The notes under the pieces were generated by a model. It saw only the letters and a program-made list of their open reading frames with translations. It was not told where the DNA came from and made no database searches. From NCBI RefSeq assembly GCF_036588685.1, contig NC_086386.1, forward strand, positions 74,150,682-74,214,681: a DNA stretch of 64,000 nt, given 5' to 3'. The position numbers were made by a program, and so were the translations under genes. Every line of letters begins with the position of its first letter. Positions within the stretch are counted from its first letter, which is position 1. Shown piece after piece: positions 1-10,651 of the stretch. The stretch comes from Mytilus trossulus (taxonomy: Eukaryota > Mollusca > Bivalvia > Mytilida > Mytilidae).

Positions 1-21
1 CAAATATATTAGTTTGTACTA

Positions 22-246
22 TTGTTAATATTTTTTTCGTGTATAAGTGAAAATGTTAATGCAAGATATTTTTTTAGTTCATCAGATAATCATTGTCTTT
101 TCATACCACGTTCGAGAACAAATATTATGAAGAAAAAAAAACATTCCAGTACAGTTCTTTGGAACAGTATTCCGGTAGAAATCAAAATGATAGAAACGAT
201 GGAACAGTTCAAACAAAGTTATTATAATTTCTTGTTTCTCAACTAA
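22..246 (+). pseudogene. LINE reverse-transcriptase C-terminal fragment
   Basis: The open frame ends with the pattern typical of the C-terminus of many non-LTR retrotransposon polymerases: a serine-rich SSDN stretch, then IPRSRT, then VLWNSIP, then a short FKQSYYNFL tail before the stop. Only the last ~60 residues are present and the 5' part is missing, so this is a 5'-truncated dead copy. The following AT-rich sequence to about 525, ending in ATT-type repeats, is probably the LINE 3' tail. Two more copies of the fragment lie at 50731-50912 and 52060-52240, where the stretch reads RYSLRSSDN and is closer to the family consensus. LINE clade was not determined. Confidence 0.6.
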
Positions 247-870
247 AAATGTAATTACAATGTATCAGATGAAATTTGTGTACTTTTAAAAAAAATCAAT
301 ATATATTTGTCTTTTATATCTGACATTTACAAAATATGTTCATGAACCGATTCTGTATGTTTTTCGCCATTTGTTTTTGCATAAAAAGTTGTATGTATGT
401 CAAAGTATATATTATATTATTGTTAAATTTTGAGTTATTCAGAGGGCATCGGGGGAAATTAATAATGTTCTTACTGATTTTACCCTCTTAAGATACAGTA
501 TGTATTATTATTATATTATATCACATTTTAGTATTCATTCAATATAAATTTTTCAGTATACTTTTCGTGAATAAATTTGAAACGGAATACTTACTCAGAA
601 ATGATTTTTGTCCTGAAATGTACACAATTTAGAGTTAAAATTCTATTTGTATTTCAAAACACATATCAAAGAACCTAAGACAAAAATATAAATAATTGAC
701 ACTCATATGTTTGTTTTGTAAAAGTATAGTCTATTGTTATTTATACACACCGATGTGATCATACGATTTATATTTTCCGAGTTACAGGTAACATAATTTA
801 AAAATACAAAGCATTCGGATAATACATCCTTCTTCTTAACTTATAGATAATACATCCTTCTTCTTAACTT

Positions 871-1063
871 TAGGTCGTTAGTTTTCTCGTTTGAATCGTT
901 TTCCATTGTCTGATCGGGGTCTTTTATAGCTGACTATGCGGTATGGGCTTTGCTCATTGTTGAAGGCCGTACGGTGACCTATAGTTGTTAATGTTTGTGT
1001 CATTTTGGTCTTTTGTGGATAGTTGTCTCATTGGCAATCATACCTTATCTTCTTTTTTATATT
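871..1063 (+). repeat. R2 repeat (mussel interspersed repeat), copy A
   Basis: Carries the R2 landmarks in order: a gttttctcgtttgaat block, a gctgactatgcggtatggg block, a gaaggccgtacggtgac block and the terminal cattggcaatcatacc then cttctttttt. The same repeat recurs at 11760-11930, 34715-34865, both palindrome arms, 52846-53041 and 61930-62585. No transposase or reverse transcriptase is visible, so it is a non-autonomous element of unknown class. Confidence 0.8.
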
Positions 1064-1820
1064 ATAAACTTATTAAGATTAGATAACTAAAATAAAATTT
1101 TGAATTGAGACAACTACTAGTAGCTCATGTGGAAATCACCAAATAATACTTTGCAGTTTATAATGACAAATAGATCAAGAACCAATCTTTAATGTCATTT
1201 TAGTCTGCCAAAAAGATCTTTGTTATGCACACAATCCTCAATGTAATGTGCAATAACAAAACTTGTTAATTTTTTGTATTGAGACTAGAAAAATTTAGAA
1301 AAGTAAATGTGAACCATCATATAGAAATAAAAGGATGTGTTATGCTTGTCAATAACACAACTATTCATCATAGTTATAATGATGGAGGCAAAATCCCCAT
1401 GTTGTTCAATGTTTCCGTTTTATGCATTTAAACGTTTACATTGACATGTGTGTACTTATTCAACATAATCCAAGTTAAAACAAACCAATCGGACAGAACA
1501 AAAGAAAAGGTCAACATGAAGATATTGGGTGAAGATAATTAAAACGGAAATACATCGATATCATTAATCAACAGCCATCTAGATCCCAATCATAAGTTCG
1601 TCTTTCAATAATCGTAGCCCCATTCTCAGAATTTCAGTAAGAAGACAAATTGAAATTGACTAACCAGATCAACACATTACTTCCAGTATGGAGAGTTGAC
1701 GTGGTATGCTTCTCCTGATATACATGTACTATCCTCCATTTATACCCAGTAAAGAATGTCACTATAGTTCAAATTGCATTTGAGACATCTATTCTCCTAT
1801 TCAAAGATCTGAAAACTGCG

Positions 1821-2263
1821 ATTTCAAATATTTTGGCCACGAGCATCACTGAAGAGACATGTATTGTCGAAATGCGCATCTGGTGCAACAAAATTGGTAC
1901 CGTTGATTTTATTACTACCACTGGGTCGATGCCTCTGCTGGTGGACTATTAGTCCCCGAGGGTATCACCAGCCCAGTAGCCAGTACTTCGGTACTGGCAT
2001 GAAAATACGGATTTTTTGTGTAATTAAAATTTGCTGTTACAAAATATTAAAAATTATTATAAATTAGGGAATGTATCTCCCTCGTGCAAAGCTCTGATTC
2101 CTTTCACGAATTTGGCTATACTTTTTGGACCTTTTTGATTATAGCTCTTCATCTTTTATATAAGCTTTGGATTTCAAATATTTTGGCCACGAGCATCACT
2201 GAAGAGACATGTATTGTCGAAATGCGCATCTGGTGCAACAAAATTGGTACCGTTGATTTTATT
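1821..2263 (+). mobile_element. R1-like element with 93-bp terminal direct repeats
   Basis: Bases 1821-1913 and 2171-2263 are an identical 93-bp direct repeat (no difference seen), 350 bp apart. The repeat holds gaagagacatgtattgtcg followed by atgcgcatctggtgc, a diverged form of the R1 core acgcgcgtctggcgta. The internal part holds the R1 motifs actgggtcgatgcc and gagggtatcaccagcccag. No coding capacity is seen. At the matching place in copy B (53727-53870) there is unrelated sequence of about 140 bp, so the locus was altered in one copy after duplication. Confidence 0.7.
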
Positions 2264-2861
2264 CTAACTAATAATGACCTTTAAATGGGAACATATACGA
2301 GCATGACATATAAATTGCGACAGACAGGTATCGATATTTAAATTGATAAGCTGTAATTAGTCCCGAGGTAGGGAAAAGAGGATATTAATAGATTAATAGA
2401 TTTTAATATAATCAGTCTATTGAAGCGAATCGATAAAAACTTTTCTTATATCACATAGCGATATTGTCTAATATCAATTGTAAATACTATAGTATGCAGA
2501 CATTCCATGCGGAAAATGTTGTTTTCGGCAACGACAAATTAAGACTTATTGTTCAAACAACTATTGAGTCTAAATATACATTCAGAAGTTATTTAAAAGC
2601 AAACGTTTATGTCGTGTAAAATTTGAAATGTTGTGTTTTTCTTATATAATATACAAATGTATAACTATACAAATGCTATTATTTCTAATATCAATGCGAT
2701 ACGTTTAAAATATCATACCGGTATTTTTGTTATATCAATAATGGTACTTATTAGTATTAATATTTGACTGCTGTATCTATATTTTGACAATTTTACCTAT
2801 TATGTCTGTTTTATTCACGCATCTTTGTAAATATGACAGTATTTGATGAGACTGTCATACA

Positions 2862-2930
2862 CGTGAGAGGTTTAGCACTATAAAACCAGGTTCAATCCAC
2901 CATATTAGAAATTTAAAAATGCCAGTACCA
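2862..2930 (+). repeat. R7 5' fragment
   Basis: Contains gtgagaggtttagcac and aaaaccaggttcaatccac, which I recognise as the start of a common mussel repeat (R7). Longer R7 pieces are at 12145-12305, 30828-30965, 31590-31690 and 62755-62870. Its counterpart in copy B is at 54462-54530. Confidence 0.6.
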
Positions 2931-3195
2931 TTTGGGTTTAATAAACAATGTCGTAATCAAATAGCTAAGTATCAAAATTAGTGTTCACATATATAACATT
3001 TAGCAAATTTTATAATAAACGCACCAAAATAATATATATATCTGATATGCTCGCAATTCACGCATGGAAGACTTTCTTTATTGATAACAATGAAACTAAC
3101 TTGTGACAAAGATGAACCATACAGTATTGTCCTCGTTCAAATTGATTCGACAAAATCTGAACTGTACTTTTGAATCTCCTTTTTTATACACATTA

Positions 3196-3460
3196 GACCG
3201 TTGGTTTTCCTGTTTGAATGGTTTAACACTAGTATTTTGTTCTTATATAGCGTGGTGTTCGCTGTGAGCCAAGGCTCCGTGTTCAATGCCCTACCTCGAT
3301 CTATAATGGTTTACTTGAAACAAGTTCTTACGCTGATGAAAAATTATCTCATTCGAACTCATGCACCTTCTTCTTATATCTATAAATCTTTAAAATTACC
3401 CCTTATGAATAACTGCTTTCCAGTCCTCCAAAAATGTCATTTGGGTGCTGAATTTTTGTG
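3196..3460 (+). repeat. R2' repeat variant
   Basis: A variant of R2 with gaccgttggttttcctg, gaatggtttaacactagt and gtgagccaaggctccgtg. A frame of 86 codons is open across it (3201-3461) and is also open in copy B, but the frame follows the repeat and has no protein features, so it is not annotated as a gene. Confidence 0.6.
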
Positions 3461-4820
3461 AAGTGCAATATGAACTAGCACACGTCTAAAGCTTTAACAG
3501 GAACGACAGTTATGATGGTACAAGAACGATTACGTCAATACAATTACCAAATAAACAGCACTGAACGATCTAAATTTATAAATATAGAATAGATACGGAT
3601 TGTTATTTTGCACTCAGATATATTCGTGTATTTATACAATCGGTTACTAGTCAAAAACGAAAGTCAAATCTCTGTGGCAACAATACATCGGAATGCCCTC
3701 ACGGTCATCACAATGTAAAAGAGCGTCCATGCGGCGAGCTGATTATGTTCATAGAGATATCGATTAACTAACGGGAAAAGTCTTTGATATCCAAAAAGAA
3801 CTGTTTCCTTGTCAATATTTTTTTCTATGTTAATAATACACACATTTTCTGTTTGACAAGATATTTGATTTTTGTTGTATCTGAAGTCGTTGAATTTATA
3901 GTCTGAGGCTACTCAGTTGGTATCTTCAAAGTTCGGGACATCAACATTTGTACATTTTGATTTATTTGGAATATTTAATTTACCATTTAAAAATTCATTG
4001 ATTTATGGAGTTGAATGGGATTGGATTGTTTGAATGAATGTTTTATTTTTCTTTTAAGTAATGATATTTTGTCTATTTCGATATTACCAATGTGGATATG
4101 CTATAGCAGTGTGACCTCAAGGGTGGATCTAGCCGTTTTCAAAAGTCATGAACTAAGTTTGTGAATTATATTTGCGTTTTCTTGACATGCATTGTGACAT
4201 GTCATCGGATTCATTTTATTTTAGAAAACTATAGTAGTTATATAAGAAAAGTATCGCATTCATACATTGTTGATATATAAAAAGCATCGCTATGATATAA
4301 GACAAACATCGCATTGATATAATAAAATATAACAGTATCTTTGACTTATAGGGGATTTTGGCTTAGCAAACAGTTGCATTCATCTCAATTGCATTCCACT
4401 GAATTTGCTACGTTATATATATCTACAAATGATAAATCGTGCATTTATGTTTCATTTATTCAACAATTCAATTTTCTCATTTAAATAACATCTTGTTATT
4501 ACATAAAATAATTCATGGAAGTTATACAGCAGACGTATTTCGTGTTAAATGTCACCCTGTTTTAAGAAAAGAGTCATTACTTTATACCGAGAAATCTGCC
4601 TTTCTTCGTACAAATGCTAACATTCGTCTGAAATTTCCCCAAATGCAACTCGTTGATATAAGACAATATCGCTCGTTGATATAAGAAAAGCGTTTATCGA
4701 TTCGCTTCTCCATAGACTGATAATACAACCACTGACTAAGTTACTGAATGAGGACATTTATATTTTATGTCTTACATATTTGAGGTTCAGTATTAACATA
4801 AACAGGGCTTAACATATTAA

Positions 4821-5391
4821 AGTCATAAGAAACGAGTGACCGGTGAAAAATAATGTTCTTCCAATTCTTAAACCAATGCATACAAACATCATAAACTTAG
4901 TCTTCTGTGTTCGAATTTATCATTTTTTTCGTGTAAATTTCGTATAATCGTCATTTTTTTTTCAATTGGTCAGTGTTGTTGTGAAAATATGGCAGGTAAT
5001 TAAAGTTCGTGTTTTGAAGCCGAAGTTTAACGATTGTCACCTGTTTGTCAACAATTGACGAAAAATAAACAAAAAAGCATGGAAATTGAGCACGTGTTTA
5101 ACATGTAAATTCAGATAATAGTTTATTTTAAGGACATCCATGCGTATTGTGGTCACCAGATTTTTACGAGATGGGTCACACTGAGGTCACCTTGCATACG
5201 GAAAATATATCGGGGGAATTGCTTGCTGGAAGGAAGCAATTCAAATAAAGTAAACCTCTTCTAAATATGAATAAATTAAAGAATTTTCTTCAGAAAAAAA
5301 GTATATGTACATAAGTTTTACAATGAAAACTATCCGTTGAGTTATAAAAAACATATGCATTATTTTGTTTGATTTGAGGTTTCTTATGACT
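4821..5391. mobile_element. TTAA-flanked non-autonomous DNA transposon
   Basis: A 571-bp insertion with 13-bp perfect terminal inverted repeats (AGTCATAAGAAAC at 4821-4833, its reverse complement at 5379-5391) and the direct repeat TTAA on each side (4817-4820 and 5392-5395). The matching place in copy B (near 56110) has one TTAA and no insert, a clean empty site. TTAA target duplication is the hallmark of piggyBac-type transposition. No open frame for a transposase is present, so it would have moved in trans. The end sequence does not match a piggyBac end I know, so the superfamily is inferred from the target site. Confidence 0.85.
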
Positions 5392-6589
5392 TTAATGCTG
5401 TCTGCTATTATCACAATGCTTTTTTTTCCAAAAGTTTAAAAAAAAGGTCTACGGCTCTACATTGTTGAATTACCTATTGTGTCCTCTTTATTATGGTGGA
5501 ATATTTTTTTACTCAGAAATAGTCTTTTATATTTATTTATCAAAGTTGTACAAAATCGAACATGTAAAAATGTTGTTTGCTTATAGTTGACACGTGTTTG
5601 ATTAATTATAGTAATGTCCGTTCAATTGGGATATTGAGTTCAATCACGAGTAAACTCAGATGGTTTAAAGTCATTCGAGCCATTGAAGTCAAGGTGTACA
5701 GTAGCATTTTGCCAAATAAAAACTATTATCAATTATATTATTTATTTTCAGGTTTGTAGGCCACTAGTTTTGGAAAACCAGTACAAGCTGCTTAATACCT
5801 GTGTATTTTTACGAACTTTCAACAATATTATACTCATATTTATAATAAAATGTGCGCTTGTCTCTGCAAGTGGCGTTTCTCATGTTAGAGTTTGTGTTGA
5901 TTTGATTAATAAGTGATGTTCGTTTGAGTTGACGAATTAGAATTTAACAGTAAATACATAAGCTTAACATAGGTAAAGGTCAGAGTCTGACGATAAATAA
6001 CTAGTTAAGAATGAGAAGTCGAAATGAGTTTTATCATAAATACTCAAAGATATAATATTTGGACCTATGACTGATAAAGGGTCTAAAATAAAATATGCCA
6101 TGTTATCATCTGTATATACCATACGCGCGTTTTGATAATATCATTCAGGAAAGTTGAATCAATGTGTATGGTATTGACAATAAAGGTTATATATTGATTG
6201 ACACAGATCTGTTTATTAATTGTATTATAATATCTTAAACATAAAATGAAATGTTATTAGAAGGGGAAAACTTGCTTCGTGCTTTACATATCTATGTCTT
6301 TTCAAATTTGCATATCTGATTTCATAATGAACTTTGCACTTATACTTGGTCTTTTGTACTCTTCCAAAAGAAAACTACATAACATAACACTTACTTGCAT
6401 CCAAAGCATCTGTATCTGTATTGTTTAGCTGTTGGTGTTACACTATAAAACATATCATATTTATATATTTTCAAGGGAGATGTCTCACTTTCATAGCATT
6501 TGATCTTGTAAAAAATTTTAACGTAACTTCTATTTTGATTACTCACCTTTAGTTTTGCTCTTTTATTTTACTCTCATAGATAAATAATA

Positions 6590-7100
6590 GGGATGATCTG
6601 GTATCTAACAGAAAACCCTGGCCGTTTGGCATATTTTTTTTTAACTTTTGGTCCTCGATGCTGTTCAACTTTTTACTTGTTTTGGCTTTCAAAGTTTTGT
6701 ATCTGGGCGTCACTAGTAAGTCTTGTGCGGACAAAATGCACTTCTGGCGTATTTAAATTTTAAACTTGTTTCCTTTTGTAAGCTATTGTTCGTGTGTTTC
6801 TTTGTCAATTGTGGTCTCCTGTGTATTTATATTGTAGTCCTGTGATCCTGTGTTGTCATTTTAATGTTATATTTCACATGGCCATAAAAGAGGGAGGTTT
6901 TGGCATGCCACAAAACAAGGTTCAACCTACCATTTTTTTCTTTAAAAATGTCCTTTACCAAGTCAGAAATATGGCCATTCTTATATTATAGTTCGTTTCT
7001 GTGTGTGTTACATTTTAACGTGGTGTTTCCGTTGTGTCGTTTGTTTTCTCTTATTTTTGAGTGTGAATTCACATTACTATAAGACGTGTGATGGTACTTA
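6590..7100 (+). repeat. Composite repeat: R1-like block joined to R5
   Basis: 6590-6780 resembles the R1 outer part (aaaccctggccgtttggca, ggcgtcactagtaagtctt, cacttctggcgta). 6870-7075 is R5 (ccacaaaacaaggttcaacc, tatattatagttcgtttctg, gtgtgtgttacattttaa). The same composite is at 57345-57840. The open frame on the minus strand at 6549-6734 is simply the antisense of this repeat. Confidence 0.65.
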
Positions 7101-7179
7101 TCTATCCCAAATTCATGTATTTAGTTTTGATGTTATAATTGTTATTCTCATATGATTCTGTCTAATGCTTAGTCCGCTT

Positions 7180-7320
7180 TTGTGTGTGTTACATTTTAAT
7201 GTTGTGTCGTTGTTCTCCTCTTATATTTAATGCGTTTCCCTCAGTTTTAGTTTGTTATCCTTATTCTGTTTTTTGTCTATGGATTTGTGAGTTTTGAACA
7301 TCGGTATACTACTGTTATCT
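7180..7320 (+). repeat. R5 3' half
   Basis: Holds gtgtgtgttacattttaatg, ttctcctcttatattt, tttccctcagttttagtttg and ends with catcggtatactactgtt, the usual end of R5. It lies about 80 bp after another R5 segment, so two R5 pieces sit in the same direction. Copy B equivalent: 57930-58070. Confidence 0.7.
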
Positions 7321-7614
7321 TTATTTATTCATATCCATATTCTGCGCCACAGTTAGGCAATCTTTCAACAGTGTTGATCTCTTTTCTTGACAAATCTTTA
7401 TCATGAATACTTTACAATGTTAAGGTATAATATATTGGAAAGCTAAACTGAACGAATTACACATATTCACATTTCTAATGTATGTCGTGCAACCTAGTAG
7501 TCTTATTAATCAAAAGTAAACCATATGTATATTCTGAAACCAACCTCGCTAAAATTAATTGAGTATGTGCAAAAAGAGAATCAATTTTATTTGGCCTTAT
7601 GATTTATTTTTATT

Positions 7615-7685
7615 CGAGCCATTTTTAGACGAAACGCGCGTCTGGCGTAAATATAAAATTTTAATCCTGGTATCTATGATGGGTT
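7615..7685 (+). repeat. R1 end fragment
   Basis: Contains gacgaaacgcgcgtctggcg followed by tttaatcctggtatct, the outer end of the R1 family. Copy B has it at 58370-58440. Confidence 0.7.
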
Positions 7686-7795
7686 TATTTAAAGCAATTT
7701 ACGGTACTGCTAAATAACTGATTAGTTCTTAGGTTTGTTATATAATAATATCATGTCTGCCAGAGAAAGAACCAGTAAATTATACGTGAGTATTG

Positions 7796-8069
7796 TTAAG
7801 GTGGTACCTTGACTAAAATGTATTTGTCTCGTTTTATTTTCATAAAATTTTGACAAAATATTAACCCTGACCCTCTGACAAAAATATAAAAATTTAAAAA
7901 AAACTTGAACCAATCATTCTCAGAAAAAAACTGGTTGGATATATAGCAGTTTAAAAAACACTAATTTTGATCACTGAGAAGCTAAATATTTTCGTAACCA
8001 TACAACGTAATTTGAACGTTTTGCTGATTTTACAGAGTTGTCTCCCTGTAGTGTTAGGTACCACCCTAA
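7796..8069. mobile_element. MITE-like element with GGTGGTACC ends
   Basis: About 274 bp, starting ttaaggtggtacct and ending ggtaccaccctaa, so the ends form imperfect inverted repeats of about 13 bp. The interior holds gagttgtctccctgtagtg, which I recognise from memory as a common bivalve repeat. No coding sequence. It predates the A/B duplication, because copy B has it at 58546-58820. Confidence 0.6.
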
Positions 8070-8460
8070 TATCATACTTATCGATTCAAGTGGAATCAAA
8101 ACCAAGTGAACGAAGTATAATTATATAGATCAAGAACACTACAACGCAATGTCAAACCTTTGTATTTTGGTTTTATTATTGCAGCAAAAGCCAATCCACA
8201 GAAGAACATTAAAAACGGAAACAAAAGAAACAACTTTGTTAAATGTCTATTATAAATACAAACCTGGCGTTCTTCTGAGGTTTCGGGTTTTCTTCTTTTT
8301 TGACAGTTTCTCTGAGAAAAAACATTGATCTTATTTACAATTTCATTCTCATCTTATATGTGCGTCAAAATTGTAAATTATTATAAAATCAAATAAACAG
8401 TGTTTTTCTAAATATGAACAAACAGAATTACTTATTAAGATAACCCAAAAATAACGCAAA

Positions 8461-8664
8461 CTAGTTCCCAAATTGCATTAAAAGTACTTTTTTTCTTAAG
8501 ATTGACTTGATAAGATTTTGATGATAATTGTTATATAAAGTTTGTACTGACACTTTGTAATTGAAAACTGTAGGTTTATTTATGTCCCTTATTGAAAACC
8601 GTTTAGTTTTCTTTGATTGCTGACCTTTTGGTGTGAGTTGCAAAGTCTTGAGATAAAACTTCAG
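8461..8664 (-). other. Candidate downstream exon in a highly conserved block
   Basis: On the minus strand a frame is open for 67 codons from a good acceptor (pyrimidines then ctag at 8665-8668) to a stop at 8461. It lies downstream of TRIM exon A in the right orientation. The block 8461-8880 is about 98-99% identical between copies A and B, more than its surroundings. Against coding: exon 1 ends in phase 2, and joining it here gives an immediate stop, so another exon would be needed. The peptide is lysine-rich with no recognised domain. It may equally be UTR or a gene-conversion tract. Confidence 0.15.
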
Positions 8665-9458
8665 CTAGAAAGGCAAATTATTCAATGAAACTTAAACACA
8701 TAATTAAGCGTTTACGGAGTGAAATATTGAATAGATCTTCGTCAAAAATCAAAGAAAATCAGTTGAGATGTTTATGTTACGGAACAATAGGATTGAGAAG
8801 GATCCTGAAACATCATTTGATAAATCGGATTTACAGTTTCCTTTAAATTTATTTCATTTCAAAGCTTTTGTCTTAAAATTATTCAATCTGTTTTAAATTC
8901 GCGATATCATTAGTTTATAAGAGGTCCTTTAAGGTGTTTAACATTCTTTAACAATTCAACCTTATATTTTTATCGTAAGATTAATTTTACGCGTAAGATT
9001 TTTTGCAAAAAGAGCTACTGGATTTTTATTATTTAAAGTGTAAATCGGTATTCTAATTGCTATAAGTAGATATTGTTTGATCCTACTGAATTCCATTTGA
9101 AACTGTCAACATATATTTAGGATTCTATAAAGTCAACACATAAATTTGCTTGTTTTGTACTTCATGAAATTCTGATTACTTTAATCAATGATCAAAGAAC
9201 ACTGACTATTTTTTAATAACAGTGTATATGTAGAAATTGCATTATCAGGATTATCGCATATTCTATTAAATCTGGAGAACTTTGATTATCTGAGATACAA
9301 ATACATTATATAATTGAAACACGAAGCGGAAGATGCCATATTTATTCAACCTCATGCAGTCGAAAAAAAACGCTTATAGAACAAAGTTTTCATATAAAAA
9401 AGAGGAAAAGACAATAAAAATTGTCAACTCAATTCACAGAATCAATAACAAAGAACAA

Positions 9459-9464
9459 ACTTAC
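9459..9464 (-). promoter_or_regulatory. Splice donor of TRIM exon, copy A
   Basis: Minus-strand GTAAGT directly after TTTGG. It is conserved in copy B (60238-60243) although the intron beyond has diverged by about 15%, which supports a functional intron boundary. Confidence 0.75.
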
Positions 9465-10231
9465 CCAAATGTTAGTTCCCCGAACAGTTTCTCTATTTCT
9501 CCCTCTGCTACTTTCTGTCTATCATATTTGACTGATGGCATAATGGGAATCTGTATTTCTTGTATTTGATCGATTTGCGATTTTATTTGTTTTAGCTTTT
9601 GTAACAATTTCGTAGTATCTTTTATACCCTGGGTGCCTTGATAAAACTTTTGCTGCTCCTTTGCCTTATCCAAAGCTGTTTTTAACTCATTGCCAACAAA
9701 CTGTAAGGTTTGAACATTCCCTGTGTCTTTCTCCTTCAGCGTATGAATAAGACCTTCGATTTTCGTATCAATCATCTCTTTCAAGTGTCTGCCTTCTTCT
9801 TTTATAGCCTGGATAACTTTCTGTACATCAAGTTGATATTTAGTTGACCCTTGGTCTATATTTTTTATCTTTGACTGCAGGTTTCTCATCTTCATATCGA
9901 TCAGCATTTTGACCTCAGCTTTGATTCCTTCAGTTGATTCCTTGATTTCAGCAAAATCATGAGATTTGTGTTTTTTAATAGCACACATCTTACAGACTGG
10001 CGTACTACATTCCAGGCAATAATATATAAAGTTTTCATCATGTTCTTTACAATATAGTTTAACTTCCGGGTTTATATTTGGACCACTCAGAAATGTGTGA
10101 TTTTTTGTCATCTTTGTCCGTAAATGCGATATTTTACATCCATCACAAAACAGCTGGTCACACTGTTCGCAGTAGTTATGTCCAGGACTAGACACACATA
10201 TCTCACACGTTTTGGACGCAGCCTGTGCCAT
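9465..10231 (-). CDS. TRIM-like protein, first coding exon (two B-boxes + coiled coil), copy A
   Basis: Starts at an ATG in good context (aactgaaATGG). Residues 9-45 form a B-box 1 type zinc finger (C9, C12, C21, C24, C29, C32, H36, H45). Residues 61-91 form a canonical B-box 2 (C61-x2-H64-x7-C72-x2-C75-x4-C80-x2-C83-x4-H88-x2-H91). Residues ~100-225 are a charged K/E/Q-rich coiled coil. There is no RING before the B-boxes. The exon ends at 9465 at a perfect donor (GTAAGT) in phase 2; reading on gives a stop at once, so the protein continues in an exon that I could not find. Family knowledge: such proteins are greatly expanded in bivalves, and many relatives carry C-terminal NHL-type propellers and are linked to ubiquitin signalling or immunity. 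Function here is inferred only. Confidence 0.9.
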
Positions 10232-10651
10232 TTCAGTTTGCTTGCGATAATTTATCTATTGCATAAAATGAAAATATCATAAAAGTCCAAATTCAAGTAA
10301 TGTATATATTGTTTGTTAAAATAGTACTTCGATTTTGTTGTTGGATTTCCCAATGGGGTTCAATGCAAATGACACATTCCTGTCACGACATTCCAGCAAC
10401 AAATGTCAAATTTTGTTATTACACTTGTGGCTAATCTTATGTGTCAAAAGAAACATATATTTACATACTATGAATTGCTTAATCAGTGCCTGACTTTTCT
10501 ATTTTATTTAATTTATTTTATTTATTTGGGGAGGGGGGTTACATAGAAATATCTGTTTCAAAATGCCAGTTTCATGTTTTGCAGTTCTCAACGAGTTGTA
10601 TAATTCGCATTAATAAGTTGTAAGATTCTTCTTTATTGAATTGCTAATATA

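Larger units (their letters stand above)
1..10231 (+). repeat. Segmental duplication, copy A
   Basis: Collinear with 52012-61031 in the same orientation. Base 1 corresponds to about 52012, so the duplication may continue off the left edge. By eye, stretches such as 2281-2460 are about 95% identical and 8461-8880 about 98-99%, whereas 8890-10231 is only about 85-90%. Copy A has extra DNA at 1821-2263, about 4280-4560 and 4821-5391, and about 66 bases near 1555-1620 that B lacks. Similarity stops at the TRIM start codon near 10231. It could be a true paralogous block or two haplotypes placed in tandem by the assembler. Confidence 0.9.

Noticed and set aside
3201-3461. 86-codon frame conserved in copy B (54771-55052)
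   Set aside because: It follows the R2' repeat, with no domain and no splice evidence.
4439-4684. 81-codon frame in copy A
   Set aside because: Half of it is missing from copy B and no domain is recognisable. A faint resemblance to a LINE segment was too weak to call.
5683-5916. Frame after an acceptor-like ttatttattttcag, present in both copies A and B
   Set aside because: Most differences between the copies in the frame change the amino acid, so it shows no coding constraint.
6549-6734. 61-codon minus-strand frame conserved in copy B (57299-57484)
   Set aside because: It is the antisense of an R1-like repeat; conservation comes from the segmental duplication.
8461-8664. Treating the conserved downstream frame as TRIM exon 2
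   Set aside because: Joining it to exon 1 (phase 2) gives an immediate stop; kept only as a low-confidence candidate.
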